Notes: generated from the letters alone by a model not told the origin. Shown: positions 20,676-31,762, counted from the stretch's first letter. The stretch is 64,000 bases of DNA from Palaemon carinicauda (GCF_036898095.1 NC_090731.1:143531716-143595715), one strand, 5' to 3'. Made by a program: numbers and translations.

Positions 20676-21725
20676 TTAAGGGAATGTAGTGGTAGAGCCT
20701 TCACCCAATACTGCACTCGCTGCTACGAATGGTCCCAGTGTGTAGCAGTCCTCATAAAGAGTCTGGACATCTTTCAAGTAATATAAAGCGAAAACCGACT
20801 TGCCTCTCCAAAAGGTCGCGTCCATAATACTTTTAATGGGTCTATTTTGCTTAAACGCTACAGAAGTTGCTATCGCTCTAACTTCATGAGCCTTGACTTT
20901 AAGTAAATTATGATCCTTCTCACTTAATTGAGAGTGTGCCTCCCGAATCAAAAGTCTAATAAAATAAGACCACGCATTCTTAGACATAGGCAAAGAGGGC
21001 TTTTTAACGGAGCACTATAAAGCCTCTGAACAACCTCGTCGCGGTTTAGTTCTGGATAAACAAAAATTAAGAGCTCTAACGGGGCACAGCACTCTTTCAA
21101 CTTCATTCCCCACAATCTCAGAAAGACTGGGGATTTCAAATGATTTAGGCCAAGGACGAGACGGAAGTTCATTCTTGGCCAAAAAAAACCAAGTTGAAGA
21201 GCGCATACTGCTTTATTAGCGGAGAAACCGATGTTCTGGCTAAAAGCATGTATCTCACTAACCCTTTTAGCCAAAGCCAAGCTCACCAAAAAAAAGTGTC
21301 TTGAGGGTAAGATCCTTCAGGGAGGCTGAATTTAATGGTTCAAACCTGTCTGACATAAGGAACTGTAGGACCACGTCCAAGTTCCAAGCAGGAATTGAAA
21401 TATGACGCTCCTTGGAAGTCTCGAAAGACTTAAGCAGGTCTTGGAGATCTTTGTTATTAGAAAGACCCAAACCCTTATGCCTGAAAACAGAAGCTAACAT
21501 GCTTCTTTAGCCTTTAATGGTAGATGCAGAGAGGGAGCGACCGTTTCTCAGATAAGGCAGAAAATTCACAATCTGCGCTACAGAGGCACTTGGAAGAGGA
21601 AATAGAGGAGGACTTGCACCAGTCTCTAAATACCTCCCATTTCGACTGATAGATCCTGATGGTAGAGGATCTTCTAGCCCTCGCGATCGTTCTAGCTGCC
21701 TCCTTCGAAAACCCTCGAGCTCAAA
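20676..21725 (-). pseudogene. Tyrosine recombinase (ORF3) of element C, frameshifted
   Basis: Pieces in several frames: 21500-21267 (core-binding end, VFRHKGLGLSNNKDLQDLLK), 21289-20948 (LALAKRVSEIHAF with the first Arg) and 20993-20676 (KAHEVRAIATS for HxxR, then FALYYLKDV for Tyr, ending GEGSTTTFP). All catalytic residues are present but the frame changes at least twice. Confidence 0.85.
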
Positions 21726-22240
21726 AGAGTCTTTCGATAGTCTGAAGGCAGTTAGACGAAGCGTGGGGAGGCTTTGATAAAATCTCTTTACGTGAGGCTG
21801 TCGCAAGAGATCCATCCGTAACGGCAGACTTCTTGGAACGTCTACCAGCCATAGAAGTACCTCTGTGAACCACTCTCTCGCGGGCCAGAGTGGAGCAACC
21901 AATGTCAACCTGGTCCCTTCGTGAGAGGTGAACTTCTGCAGCACCTTGTTTAGGATCTTGAAAGGTGGAAAGGCATAAACGTCCAGGTGAGACCAGTCCA
22001 GCAGGAAAGCGTCTATGTGGGCTGCCTCTGGATCTGGAACTGGAAAGCAGTAAGTCGAGAGCCTCTTTGTCAGAGAAGTCGCAAAAAGATCTATGGTGGG
22101 TTGATCCCATGTCATCCATAGCTTCTCGCACACAGTCTTATGCAACGTCCACTCCATGGAGATGACTTGTCCTCTTCTGCTGAGGCAGTCCGCCAAGACA
22201 TTCATTTTTCCTTGCACAAATCTCGCCAAAGGAGAGATGT
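21507..22240 (-). pseudogene. ORF2 C-terminal part of element C: RNase H end and methyltransferase-like region
   Basis: ARFVQGKMNVLADCLSRRGQ (RNase H end) followed by QPTIDLFATSLTKRL, YAFPPFKIL and LVAPLWPAREWF. The RNase H core expected before it (NSDNTTALAYISKQGG in D) is missing: at about 22240 the sequence switches abruptly. The -1 frame (22131-21721) is open over the same DNA and carries the start of the recombinase-frame product. Confidence 0.75.
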
Positions 22241-22570
22241 TACTTGCCTTAAATGGAGTTCCTTCTGATCCGTGGATCAAAGACCCGAGCATTCCAGACA
22301 ATCCAGTGGAGCTCCCTAACCCAAATCCGATGCATCTGAATACAACACATTGTTTGGGTTCTTGATCGCAAGAGAAAGACCTTCTCGAAGTCTGATGTTG
22401 CTGTCCCACCAAGTCAGACATGTCTAGACTGAGTTGGAGATTGGGAAAGAGATACTCTCTAAGCCCTTCTCCTTGTTCCAATGGTTTAGGTGAAATTGGA
22501 GAGGGCATAGGTTGAGTCTCCCCAGAGAGATAAACTACTCCAGCGATGAAAGAGTTCCCCCGAGGCTAGT

Positions 22571-23120
22571 TCAAACTCTTACAGAGCAACTGTTTTTCTC
22601 TTGCAAGTGAAGGACTTTTAACAGAGCTTGTTCCATTCTTGTGGGAGACGAAAAGGCCCGAAAAATCAGACACTGTATCTCCATTCCCAAATAAAGAATA
22701 GTCTGGGATGGGGTACTGTAAGTTACGACTTCTCTACGTTCACTATGAGACCTAGCTCCTTGGTTAGGTCTAATGTCCATTAGAGGCTCTCCAGACAGCG
22801 ATATAATGACGATCGCCCTGATTAGCCAGTCGTCAAAATAAAGGGAGGCTCTGAATCCTCAAAAAATGTAGAAAGCTTGCTACATTTTGCAAGGGCCTTG
22901 TAAAAACCAAAGGAGCAGGAATGAGGCCGAAGTACAGTGCTCGACATTGGTACATTACTTTCCCGTCCACAAACCTCAGATGTTGTAGAAAGTTTGGATG
23001 AATCGGGATGTGGAAGTATGCATCCTGAAGGTCGAGAGAGACCATCCAGTCGCCTTCCCTTACTGCTGCCAAGACAGATTTGGTAGTCTTCATCGTGAAG
23101 TTTGTCTTGACAATGAACAC
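22571..23120 (-). pseudogene. Reverse transcriptase remnant of element C
   Basis: Palm sequence: GDWMVSLDLQDAYFHIPIHP, then an LYFDDW-type catalytic box near 22830-22850, in separate frames. The fingers are missing: just above 23120 the sequence jumps from RT to a gag C-terminal duplication. Confidence 0.75.
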
Positions 23121-23147
23121 ATTGAGCGCACTTACATCTTAAGTACT

Positions 23148-23253
23148 CCTGCAGTGAACGTGGCTGCCAGATCATTGGAGCCATCCCTGATAGCCTTGTT
23201 CCTGCAGTGAACGTGGCTGTCAGATTATTGGAGCCATCCCTGATAGCCTTGTT
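23148..23253. repeat. 53-bp tandem duplication in element C
   Basis: CCTGCAGTGAACGTGGCTG starts at 23148 and at 23201. Two copies with two differences. The length is not a multiple of three, so it shifts the gag frame. Confidence 0.95.
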
Positions 23254-23307
23254 CATGCATGACATAATTGTACAGCAATACATTGACAGCTGGAGAGACC
23301 TTCTTAC

Positions 23308-24984
23308 TTAAGGCTCCCAGGGACCAATCCAACAAATAAAAACTTCAAACGCTCGAAAAACTCCTAACAGGAGATGGTCTAGCTCTGAAGCTGACCATAA
23401 AATCTTGGAGCGTCTCATGGCCAGGCAACGGGGAGAGTCTATGAGGCTTGAGAAGTCTCCCTGGGCAGAGGCAGGAACTCCCAAGCCGAGAACTTCTCCC
23501 GTGTCATACCAGACGCTCGCTCTATAAGCCAGTTTAAAAGGAGGGAAAGCAAAGGCTGTCTCCCCCAAACTCCTCCTGGTGATCAACCAGTCGCCTAGCA
23601 AACGTAAAGCTCTCTTAGAAGAGCGAGAGAGCACTAGCTTAGAAAACGACGGCTTCGAAGTAGCTAGGCCTAGCGTAAACTCTGACGAAAGCGAACGAGG
23701 AGCAGCAGTTACAAAATGGTCCGGAAAAAGATCCTTAAAAATCAGCATGATTTTTTTTTTTTTAAAGTCCATAGAGGGCTGAGCAGCTTTAGGCTCCTCT
23801 CCGTCTGACAAAGTCCCCAAAGGAATATCAGTAGGAGGAGGAACAGCAACTTCCTCATCTGAAGGAACTTCGTCCGACAATTGCCGAGTCTCATGAAAAG
23901 GAGAGACCTGCCGCGGCGGCAACGCTTGACAGGCAATGTCAACAAGCAAAGGAGCAGCAGTAGCAGTAGAGGAAGCGACGTCACGCCGCTGCTGAAAGGA
24001 CTGAAATCCTTGTGACTGACCAACAACAACAACTGAAGTTGATTGACGCTCGACGTCACGTCGGAACTGCCTTGACTGCATAGACTGAGCAGGCAAAACA
24101 ACCTTCGACTGCGGTGATTGACGCTCAACGTCAAGTCGAGGCAACTGAGCCGGTCGGCGAACGTCAGGTCGGGGCTGCGGCGGCAGCGGCTGAACGTCAA
24201 CACGAGACTGCGGCAGCGGCTGAACGTCAACACGAGACTGCGGCAGCGGCTGAAAGTCAACACGAGACTGCAGCGAGGGAGGATCCATGTCACGTGACTG
24301 ACGTGAAAAACTACTGACATCACGTTTCAAAGTACAAGAAACGTCAGCACTAACGTCAAACGGACGTGTAAATGCTCGTTTGGGCGGCTGACGGCCAGAG
24401 TCTCGTTTAGCGTAACGGCGACTCGAAAGCGAAGGTTCATCGTGAACCTGCTCAACGTCATACTTCTCCATAAGGGAGGCAAGCTTAGTCTGCATGTCCT
24501 GCAGGACAACCCATTTAGGATCAACGGGAGTCGGAACGGGCCGAGACGACGGTAACGTCTGTGTTGGCAAAACATTGCCTTTACCGCGACCCTCGGACCC
24601 CGTGTTACGCTTGCGTTTAATAGGCGAACAGTCTTCCGACGACTGCAAAGGGTCAGAGCTGTCCCAATGGCCACAGCCAGGACGCTGGACCTGTCCTGAA
24701 GGGACTGACTTTCGCTTCAAGAGTCTAGAAACCTTGCGCCAAGGTTTCTTTTGCGAAAAGTCTTCGGATGACGAGGAGAACACAGTCTCATCCGTCTTAT
24801 GGTAAGGGCGATCTTGACGAGAAACGTCCGATACCAAAGAGGGAACGTCTGTACGTTGGTTAAAGCCTCTCGTCCCCTTAAGTCCTACGACATTACTTCT
24901 CCCTGGTGCAGGGGAGCCTGAAAGAGGTCTCAGACTAGGGGAGCGACAAGCACGAACAAACGAACCCTCCGCAACACAGAACAT
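23308..24984 (-). CDS. Gag (ORF1) of element C, lacking Cys-rich N-terminus
   Basis: 558 codons, starting where D gag has residue about 165 (FVRACRSPSLRPL). The middle is Gln/Asp/Arg rich with a threefold 30-bp repeat coding QSRVDVQPLP. The conserved C-terminal region (SSKRALRLLGDWLITRRSLG..ASAQGDFSSLIDSPR) follows. The stop at 23308 precedes the basic tail found in D. The start Met is not secure, because homologues begin well upstream. Confidence 0.65.
   Translation of the reverse strand: MFCVAEGSFVRACRSPSLRPLSGSPAPGRSNVVGLKGTRGFNQRTDVPSLVSDVSRQDRPYHKTDETVFSSSSEDFSQKKPWRKVSRLLKRKSVPSGQVQRPGCGHWDSSDPLQSSEDCSPIKRKRNTGSEGRGKGNVLPTQTLPSSRPVPTPVDPKWVVLQDMQTKLASLMEKYDVEQVHDEPSLSSRRYAKRDSGRQPPKRAFTRPFDVSADVSCTLKRDVSSFSRQSRDMDPPSLQSRVDFQPLPQSRVDVQPLPQSRVDVQPLPPQPRPDVRRPAQLPRLDVERQSPQSKVVLPAQSMQSRQFRRDVERQSTSVVVVGQSQGFQSFQQRRDVASSTATAAPLLVDIACQALPPRQVSPFHETRQLSDEVPSDEEVAVPPPTDIPLGTLSDGEEPKAAQPSMDFKKKKIMLIFKDLFPDHFVTAAPRSLSSEFTLGLATSKPSFSKLVLSRSSKRALRLLGDWLITRRSLGETAFAFPPFKLAYRASVWYDTGEVLGLGVPASAQGDFSSLIDSPRCLAMRRSKILWSASELDHLLLGVFRAFEVFICWIGPWEP
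24181..24270. repeat. 30-bp x3 tandem repeat in gag of element C
   Basis: Three adjacent copies starting CGGCAGCGGCTGAACGTCAA (one base differs in the last). In frame, it adds QSRVDVQPLP units. Confidence 0.97.
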
Positions 24985-26329
24985 GTTTTTTGCACTTACT
25001 TCACTGATATCGTATTTTTCAATAATTTCACATTAGGCATGAATAAAAACTGATTTCTACCTGAAGCACGCAATTCTCCCTTACATCAAAAGGTTATAAT
25101 TGCGAAATGAGTCGTATAATGTAAGCACATTAGTACAAAATGAAACACACATGCAAAAATCAATAAACATATACATATATATTTAATAAAACGGAAATAT
25201 ATAAAGTTAAAAAGGATCAGTGACTGGGGAGGAGACTAAACACTAGTTCACTAAAGACTACGTTTTCAATCTCTCACCGTACAGTGCCTTGGGACGAGAA
25301 TAAAAACTAAAAACGTTTTATCCTCTCTCCCCGTACAGAGACTTGGGACGAGAGTAAAAAACTGAATCGAGAACAACGTTACTTGCTCCCAAACTCCTTG
25401 TACAGAGACTTGGGACGAGAATAAAGATCGGATCGTTCTCTCTTTCTCTCTCTCTCTCTCCGTCTCTCTCTCTCTCTCTCTCTCTTGTCACACACAAGAG
25501 AATTGCCCACTCACCCTTCGTCAATAAACAGGTTATTTGACCAAAGGAAAAAACTGAAAGGACTAAGAAATTGAAAATTAACAAGTTCCTTTAAATTAGT
25601 ATCTAAAACACTTCAGTTTGAAAGAAGAATGAACAAAACGTCAAAATCGATTTACTCTTTCTGCAAAGTGAAACCGTGATTCTCTCTTTCTCTATCGTAA
25701 CGATAGAGCGCAAACTGCGTAGCATAAATAAACCAAACGTTAGTTCATCTTTGAAAAAAACAGCACGAAGACTATTCAAAGAATTTATTTCTTAAAATAT
25801 TTTCTAGAAAATATTCATTTCATAACTCTTACAGAGCAATTGATTTAAACTTAACAAAAATAAAAGTTGAATGGGCTCAACGTTGTTTAACTTCGTTTTC
25901 CAAGTTAGGACCGCCTACAAGGAATAGGTAAAGGCCGCATATAAACAAAACATAAAATTTATCTTGATGTTTAGTATAAATGGAAAGCTAATCGAAGAGG
26001 CCTAATAAAGGCGGGTGAGATATAAAATATATAGAGGAAAATTTATGAATATCAACAATAATTTATAACGTGATAAAATAATTACTAAAAGCCTTAAACA
26101 CACTTCCGTACACTGAGGGAAGGGTCGGCCATCTTTACTCTATGGAAAAACCAGAGATAAAAAAAAAGCAAGGGCAAAACACTTTTCCTCTCCTTTCAAA
26201 AGCATTTCTTTTGAAGATAGTATTGAATAATCCAACACGGCGAAAGCAATAAAACCAAAACCAAGTACTTCACCAATTCGGTAGAAAACTCGAGGTCATA
26301 AAGCGAGTGGAACCAACTTGTCGACAAGA
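24985..26329. other. Leader region of element C
   Basis: Non-coding and homologous to the leader of B. It contains three spaced copies of GTACAG-GACTTGGGACGAGA (about 25277, 25333, 25391) and a CT microsatellite (25436-25485). It may hold promoter and packaging signals; none could be pinned. Confidence 0.55.
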
Positions 26330-26506
26330 CCGACAGAGAAGAACTGGAGATGTTTACAAGTATATGCGGTATCTGGCCGATAGTCGGCGCTGGTGGTCAC
26401 ACCCGCAACCTTCACGGCGATCGCTCGCGAGTTTTTGGAATCTGTCTAGCCGTCGGAGACGTCAGCTATTATATATTCACCGGCTAAGTTTAATATTAAA
26501 AAATGA
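26330..26506. repeat. Right inverted terminal repeat of element C
   Basis: Partner of 19958-20155. Ends CACCGGCTAAGTTTAATATT then AAAAAATGAT. Confidence 0.95.
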
Positions 26507-27039
26507 TGAATAAACTGTGCATGCATGAAAACTAAAGGGGATAACTATATGCAGGATTTAGAATTTAACGAAAATATTCTTTTTGCCACTCATTTTTTTT
26601 CTCTGTAGATGAACTTAATTACCTTATGGTGAGCATTTTCCTTCTTGATCCCCCTCCAGTAATAATAAAGAAACTAGTAAACAAGCAAACATCTTTGGTC
26701 TTACAATTTAGGCAAACCCAAACCTGGAACACTTTAAAAGATTGAAATCCTATTCTGTATAATCTTTAGAGAGAGTTCCTAAATATCCTTTACATCACCA
26801 CTAATATTGCAACAAAAATATTTTTTCATCATAATCTAATGTCAGAGAGTTCTTAATGGTATGTTGGTCAACTATAGGTGATTTATTTCAGTAAATATCA
26901 TATACATTAACACTAATATTACACCAAAAATATTTTTTCCATCATAATTTAGTGTTCAAATAATATGGAATTAATTTTAAATAATCAGTTTTCTAAAGCA
27001 TCAGTTCATAAATTATCTGACTTTTATTTAGCTGGGGAG
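26507..27039. other. PMS2 intron 5 sequence between element C and a LINE
   Basis: AT-rich. An imperfect repeat of AACACTAATATTACACCAAA-like sequence occurs twice (about 26800 and 26910). No gene seen. Confidence 0.35.
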
Positions 27040-27056
27040 TAGCTGGGGAGAGGAGA

Positions 27057-27870
27057 GTGACTGCTCCCTGCACTCTAATTTTGGTGTGTCTGAATGTGCA
27101 TGGATGTAGTACAAAAGAGACCAAAAGATGTGAGATTGTAAGTATGTTTTGGAATAGAGGGATGGATGCATTGGCCTTGTGCGAGACAAAGATAAAAGGG
27201 AAGGGGGAAGTAATGTTTGGTGAAGTGACAAGTAGAGTGTCTGGGGCTGAAGGGGGAAGAGCAAGAGAGGGTATGGCTTTAGTGCTGAGTGAATAAATGA
27301 CAAATAAAAATAGTGGAGTGGAAGGAGGTATCATCTAGATTAATGTGGGTAAGGGTTGAGTTCGGTAGGGAATATTGGGCTTTTGTTAGTGCGTACGGGC
27401 CAGGTTGTGAGAAAAGTGAAGAAGAGCAGAATTAATTCTGGAATTAATTAACTATATATGTAGAAGGACCGAGTAGAAGGAATTATGTAGTTGTGATGGG
27501 TGACTTAAATGCCAGATTGGGTGCTGGAGAGGTAGAAAGTGTCATTGGGAAACATGGCGTACCAGGTGAAAATGAGTGGTGAGAGGCTGCTAGATGTGTG
27601 TTGAACAAGAGCTTGTGATAAGTTGTAGTTTTTCAAAAAGAAATATATAAACAAGTATACATGGGTAAGAGTGGCAAATGGAAGAATGGTAGACAGGGCA
27701 TTGATGGATTATGTGTTGATACAAAGAAGGAAGTTTGGAAGATTGAAGATGTGCATGTGTTGAGGGGTATGGCTAATGGTATGTCTGATCATTTTTTGGT
27801 TGAAGGAAAATTAGTTTTAGCAAAAAAGTGGGGAAATAGAATGGGAGGTGTAAAAGGGAGGTAGTGAAGG
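27057..27870 (+). pseudogene. Endonuclease domain of the LINE
   Basis: An open piece (27057-27296) carries the first strands of an exonuclease-endonuclease-phosphatase fold. Further pieces carry GDLNARLG (about 27498-27522) and GMSDHFLVEGKL (about 27775-27810). Broken by at least three stops or frameshifts. Confidence 0.8.
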
Positions 27871-28692
27871 TTGAAGAGTTGTAAAAACCAGAGTAAAAGG
27901 TGAATACCAAGAGAGGTTGGAAGTGGCATAGGACAGGGTGAAAGCGAGAACAACTTGTGATTTAGAGCATTAATGGAAGTTAGTAAAAGAAAATCTTATT
28001 GGGCTTTCAAGTGGTGTGTGTGGCAAGAGGATTGTTGGAGGTAGCATGAGAAAAGTGGAGGTAAATGGTTGAATGAAGGAGTGAAGATGAAAGTGGAAGA
28101 TAAAAAGAGGGCATTTGAAGAATAGCTGCAGAATAATAGTGTACAGAAGTATGAAAGATATAGAGAAAAATGTGGAAGCAAAATGCACGGTAGCCAAAAT
28201 AAAGAGGGCAGCTGACTGGAGGCGAGATCAGGGATTGGATAGTTCGTATGAAGAACATGAGAAACAGTTTTGGAAAGAGGTGAAGAGTAAGGAGGGGTGG
28301 ATCGAGAAACGAAGAGATGGTAAAAGATAAATGGAAGGCTGTTGATAGAAGATGAAGTAAGGAAAGGATGGGCTGAATATTTTGAAAGGTTGCCAAACAT
28401 TGAAGATATATGGAGGCAGATATAATTGCTGTTGCAGGTGTTGAGCTGCCAGTGATGGGAGATGAGAATGAGAGATATTACAAGAGAGGAAATGAAGAGA
28501 GCACTAGATCAACCAAGAGCAGGAAAAGCACCTGGAATGGATAGTATGAAGGCTGAGATGATAAAGGAAAGATGACTGTACTTGAATGGTTAGTGAGATT
28601 ATTTAATATTTGTCTTATGTTGTCAATGGTACCAGTGAACTGGTTGTGGGCGTGTATTGTTCCGCTATACAAAGGTAAGGGAGACATGCACG

Positions 28693-28889
28693 AGTGTTGT
28701 AATTCTAGGGGTATTACTTTGGAAATGTGCATAAGTGTTGTAATTCTAGGGGTATTACTTTGGAGATGTGTATGAGTATTGTAATTCTAGGAGTATTACT
28801 TTGGAGATGTGCATGAGTGTTGTAATTCTAGGGGTATTACTTAGGATATATGCATAAGTGTTGTAATTCTAGGGATATTACATTGCTGA
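28693..28889. repeat. 41-bp tandem repeat within the LINE RT region
   Basis: Five copies beginning GTGTTGTAATTCTAGGGGTA, with starts at 28693, 28734 and every 41 bp after. The unit contains the codons for CNSRGITL, an RT-linked motif, so a coding segment was amplified after the element died. The last copy flows into the original downstream sequence. Confidence 0.93.
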
Positions 28890-28974
28890 GTGTGGTTGGA
28901 AAAGTATATGGTAGAGTGTTAATCAATAGCATTAAGGATTAAAGATAAAACAGAGGATGCAATCTTAGAAGTAC

Positions 28975-29640
28975 AAGGGGGTTTTAGAAACGGTAAGGGA
29001 TGCATGGATCAGATTTTTACAGCTAAGCAGATAGGCAAGAAATATCTAGCAAAAGGTAATGATGTGTATGTTGCATTTATGGATCTGGAGAAAGCTTATG
29101 ATACAGTTGATAGGGAAGCAATGTGGAATGTGATGAGGTTATACAGAATTGGGGGAATGTTGTTGCAAGTAGTGAGGAGTTTATACATAGGCAGTAAAGC
29201 ATGTTTTAGGAGAGGAAATAAAGTAAGAGAATGGATTCCAGTAAGAGTGGGACTGAGTTGATGGAGTTGTGAGAGAGGTGAATGCTCGAGTGCTTGGTCA
29301 AGGACTGAAACTGGTAGATGAGAGTGATCAAGAGTAGGAGGTGAATCAGTTGTTGTTTGCGGATGATACGGTATTGGTTACGGACTCGGAGGAGAAGTTG
29401 GGTCAATTAGTGATAGAGTTTGGGAGGGTGAGTGAGAGAGGCAAGTTGAGAGTTAATGCGGGTAAGAGTAAGGTTATGAGGTGCACAAGAAGGGAGGGTG
29501 GTACTAGGTTGAATGTCATGTTGAATGGAAAGTTACTCGAGAGAGTAGATCAGTTTAAGTACTTTGAGTCTGTTATTGAAGCAGACGTACAACAGAAAAA
29601 GGAAGAAGGAGGTAAAGTGTTAGGTTGTGGGGAGTGACGA
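28975..29640 (+). pseudogene. Reverse transcriptase domain of the LINE
   Basis: 29004-29261 carries VYVAFMDLEKAYDTVDREAM and ACFRRGNKVREWIPVRVGLS. 29341-29637 carries NQLLFADDTVLV and RLNVMLNGKLLERVDQFKYF. The two pieces are separated by a stop and frame change at 29261-29340. Confidence 0.85.
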
Positions 29641-29722
29641 GAGACGGATATTGAATGTGTTCGAGATGAACTGTCTGAGGAGTATGGCTGGTGTATCTTG
29701 ATTAGATAGGGTTAGAAGCAAA

Positions 29723-30049
29723 GTGGTGAGGGTGAGAATGGGTGTAAGAAATGAATTAGCAGGTAGAGTGGATATAAATATGTTAAGGTGGTTTGGCCAT
29801 GTAGAGAGAATGGAAAATGGCTGTCTGCTGAAGAAGGTAATGAATGTGATGAATGCAAGAGTTGATGGGAGAAGTAAAAGAGGAAGGCAAATGTTTAGGT
29901 GGATGAATGAAGTGAAAAAATTTCTAGGTGATAGCAGGATAGATGTGAGAGAGGCAAAAGAGCGTGCTAGAAATAGGAATGAATGGCGAGCGACCGTGAC
30001 AGTTCCAATAGTCCCTGTTGCTTCCTTCGGTCGCCTTGGTGACCACTGA
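29723..30049 (+). pseudogene. C-terminal region of the LINE ORF
   Basis: 108 codons: RNELAGRVDINMLRWFGHVE then DGRSKRGRQMFRWMNEVKKF, a C-terminal block typical of this LINE type. Ends GRLGDH*. A short GC-richer 3' segment follows. Confidence 0.8.
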
Positions 30050-30050
30050 G

Positions 30051-31200
30051 GTAGCAGCAGTAGGGGATTGGCATATAAAGCTTAATTTGTGGTGAATAAT
30101 GAGAGAGGATGGGCTGTGGCACCCTAGCAGTACCAACCAAACTCAGCTGAGAGGAACTAAGAGAAGAAAAGTCCCATTTTGTTCTTTTTTTTTATGTCAG
30201 GTACCCCCCCAAAAATTGGGAGAAGTGCCTTGGTAGATAGATGGACCATTGAAAGGATTAATTTGAACAGATTGATTAGTGCAACAACCTTCTCAAGCCC
30301 TTGACAGCAGATGGTCAGGGTCAGTGGATAATTTCCCTTGTGCCACAAACAGGTCTATTTTGAGTTTCACAAAAAGCCTGAACTTTTTTACACACCTGCT
30401 ACACCATGGTAAGTCTAGATTTTCCTGTAGCTAAAAGGGTATCTACCTTTCATGCTAAGGGATCCAGAACAAGCTGACAAAACATCTTTATCATTGTTTT
30501 ACCAAGAACATTTAGTGTTTCTGGGCAGTCATCCAACCTTGCAGTGACCAGCCCTCACACTGTTTAACTATGCTAATCTGATGAAAAACGGTGTTTTCCA
30601 TGTGATAGGTAGAGTTGCAAAAATAAGAAAAAGTCTGGTGAAGGAGCATACATGAATATATACAGGCAACCAAACCACTTCCCAACTTCTAGATATATTG
30701 ACAAATGTAGCGCCTAATTGCTTGGAAGCAGTAGACTTCCTGCTTAGCTGAAGTTTTCATTTATGCTAAAAATTTTTAATTTGCCAATCAGAACAACTCA
30801 ACTATAACAAAGCCTCGAACGCTATTCTTGGTTCGCCAGAATATAGACTCGTAAGCGCTAAAAAGTACCAAGACTGGAAATATAAACGGTTCAAAATATA
30901 ATAATATAAATGGCATAAGGCCTGAAAATAAAAGGATAATGAACCTAAGATGACAAGAGTACCAACGGGCAAAACAAGTTAAACACCAAACCGTACAAGA
31001 ACAATGGCCGCCATCAGCCTGGAAGGCCAAAACTGTACGCACTAAATAACACTTGAATAAATAAAAATAACACTAGCCCGGTACTAACAAACCTGTCAAA
31101 ACAATCTATGGTACTTAACATTGGTGCAGGAGTAAGAAGAGCCTCGGTCATGATGAAATTACACGAAAAAAACCTAAAAAACCAAGCGGCACACAAAAAA
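30051..31200. other. PMS2 intron 5 sequence
   Basis: No gene identified. A sequence TTTATGCTAAAAATTTTTAATTTG at 30761-30784 recurs with one change at 31555-31578, as direct repeats. Confidence 0.35.
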
Positions 31201-31274
31201 CAAAACGGCGCTTACGAAGTCCAACAGAAGGATGTAGTACAGGTGGCGCTAGCTTCGGGCATCGGTAGAGTAGT

Positions 31275-31619
31275 TCAGGTAAAGTAGATAGGGCCTCTGT
31301 AACGGCCCTTCCCTTTGATGAAGGAATTATCTAAATGGTAGACAGCCTGTGAATAGTGGTTTTCACACGCCCCTGCTTTATAAACGACGCCCACTGGGTG
31401 TTCGCGCGAGGGTAGTAACCTCTGCATTCCATACTTTAATCTTTCTCTGGTATATTTGGAAGTATTTATATCAGAAAAGTGTAAGGAAGGACCCTTTTCA
31501 CCGGGCGTCACAGGTATCTCCCCAGAAATAGATTTTTCCTTTGCCAAAATCCCTTTTATGCTAAAAATGTTTAATTTGATCATGCCACCTACTTCCCAAG
31601 GGTATCTTGCAGCCCACAC
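31275..31619 (-). CDS. 114-codon ORF of unknown origin
   Basis: GC-richer than its surroundings, with protein-like composition (GEIPVTPGEKGPSLHFSDIN, then QRLLPSREHPVGVVYKAG, CENHYSQAVYHLDNSFIKG). No family recognised. It lies just downstream (minus sense) of a DIRS gag remnant and next to one of two 24-bp direct repeats. It may be part of an uncharacterised repeat rather than a gene. Confidence 0.25.
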   Translation of the reverse strand: MWAARYPWEVGGMIKLNIFSIKGILAKEKSISGEIPVTPGEKGPSLHFSDINTSKYTRERLKYGMQRLLPSREHPVGVVYKAGACENHYSQAVYHLDNSFIKGKGRYRGPIYFT

Positions 31620-31762
31620 ACTAAAGATAGTTTGTTACTTGAAACAAGGAGAATGCAGTTAGAGATCATCCAAATAACTCTGGCTATTTTGGAGCCACAG
31701 AATAGCCTGAATTTAGGCAACCCAGTGAGGAACTGCTTTATTAATTAGACTTCTGTACCTCA

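Larger units (their letters stand above)
19958..26506 (-). mobile_element. DIRS-type retrotransposon, element C
   Basis: A 6.5-kb copy in PMS2 intron 5, sense to the gene. Inverted terminal repeats are at 19958-20155 and 26330-26506, with an ICR at 20190-20300. Order on the minus strand: leader, gag (24984-23308), RT scrap, RNase H end/methyltransferase-like region, recombinase, ICR. Lesions: lost Gag Cys-rich N-terminus, lost RT finger region, lost RNase H core, frameshifts in the recombinase. Confidence 0.92.
27040..30050 (+). mobile_element. Degenerate non-LTR retrotransposon (LINE) with APE endonuclease and RT
   Basis: Plus strand, opposite to PMS2 and to every DIRS copy. Across frames: CLNVHGCSTKETKR and LALCETKIKGKGE (endonuclease start), VVMGDLNARLG (catalytic D-x-N), GMSDHFLV (SDH box), GFRNGKGCMDQIF..AFMDLEKAYDTVDREAM (RT), LLFADDTVLVTDSEEK (catalytic FADD), then MLRWFGHVERM and RGRQMFRWM at the C-terminus. 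Many stops and frameshifts. Clade (RTE- or jockey-like) not assigned. Confidence 0.88.

Noticed and set aside
27970..28400. Minus-strand Leu/Phe/Ser-rich ORFs over the LINE
   Set aside because: Antisense shadows of the purine-rich plus-strand LINE.
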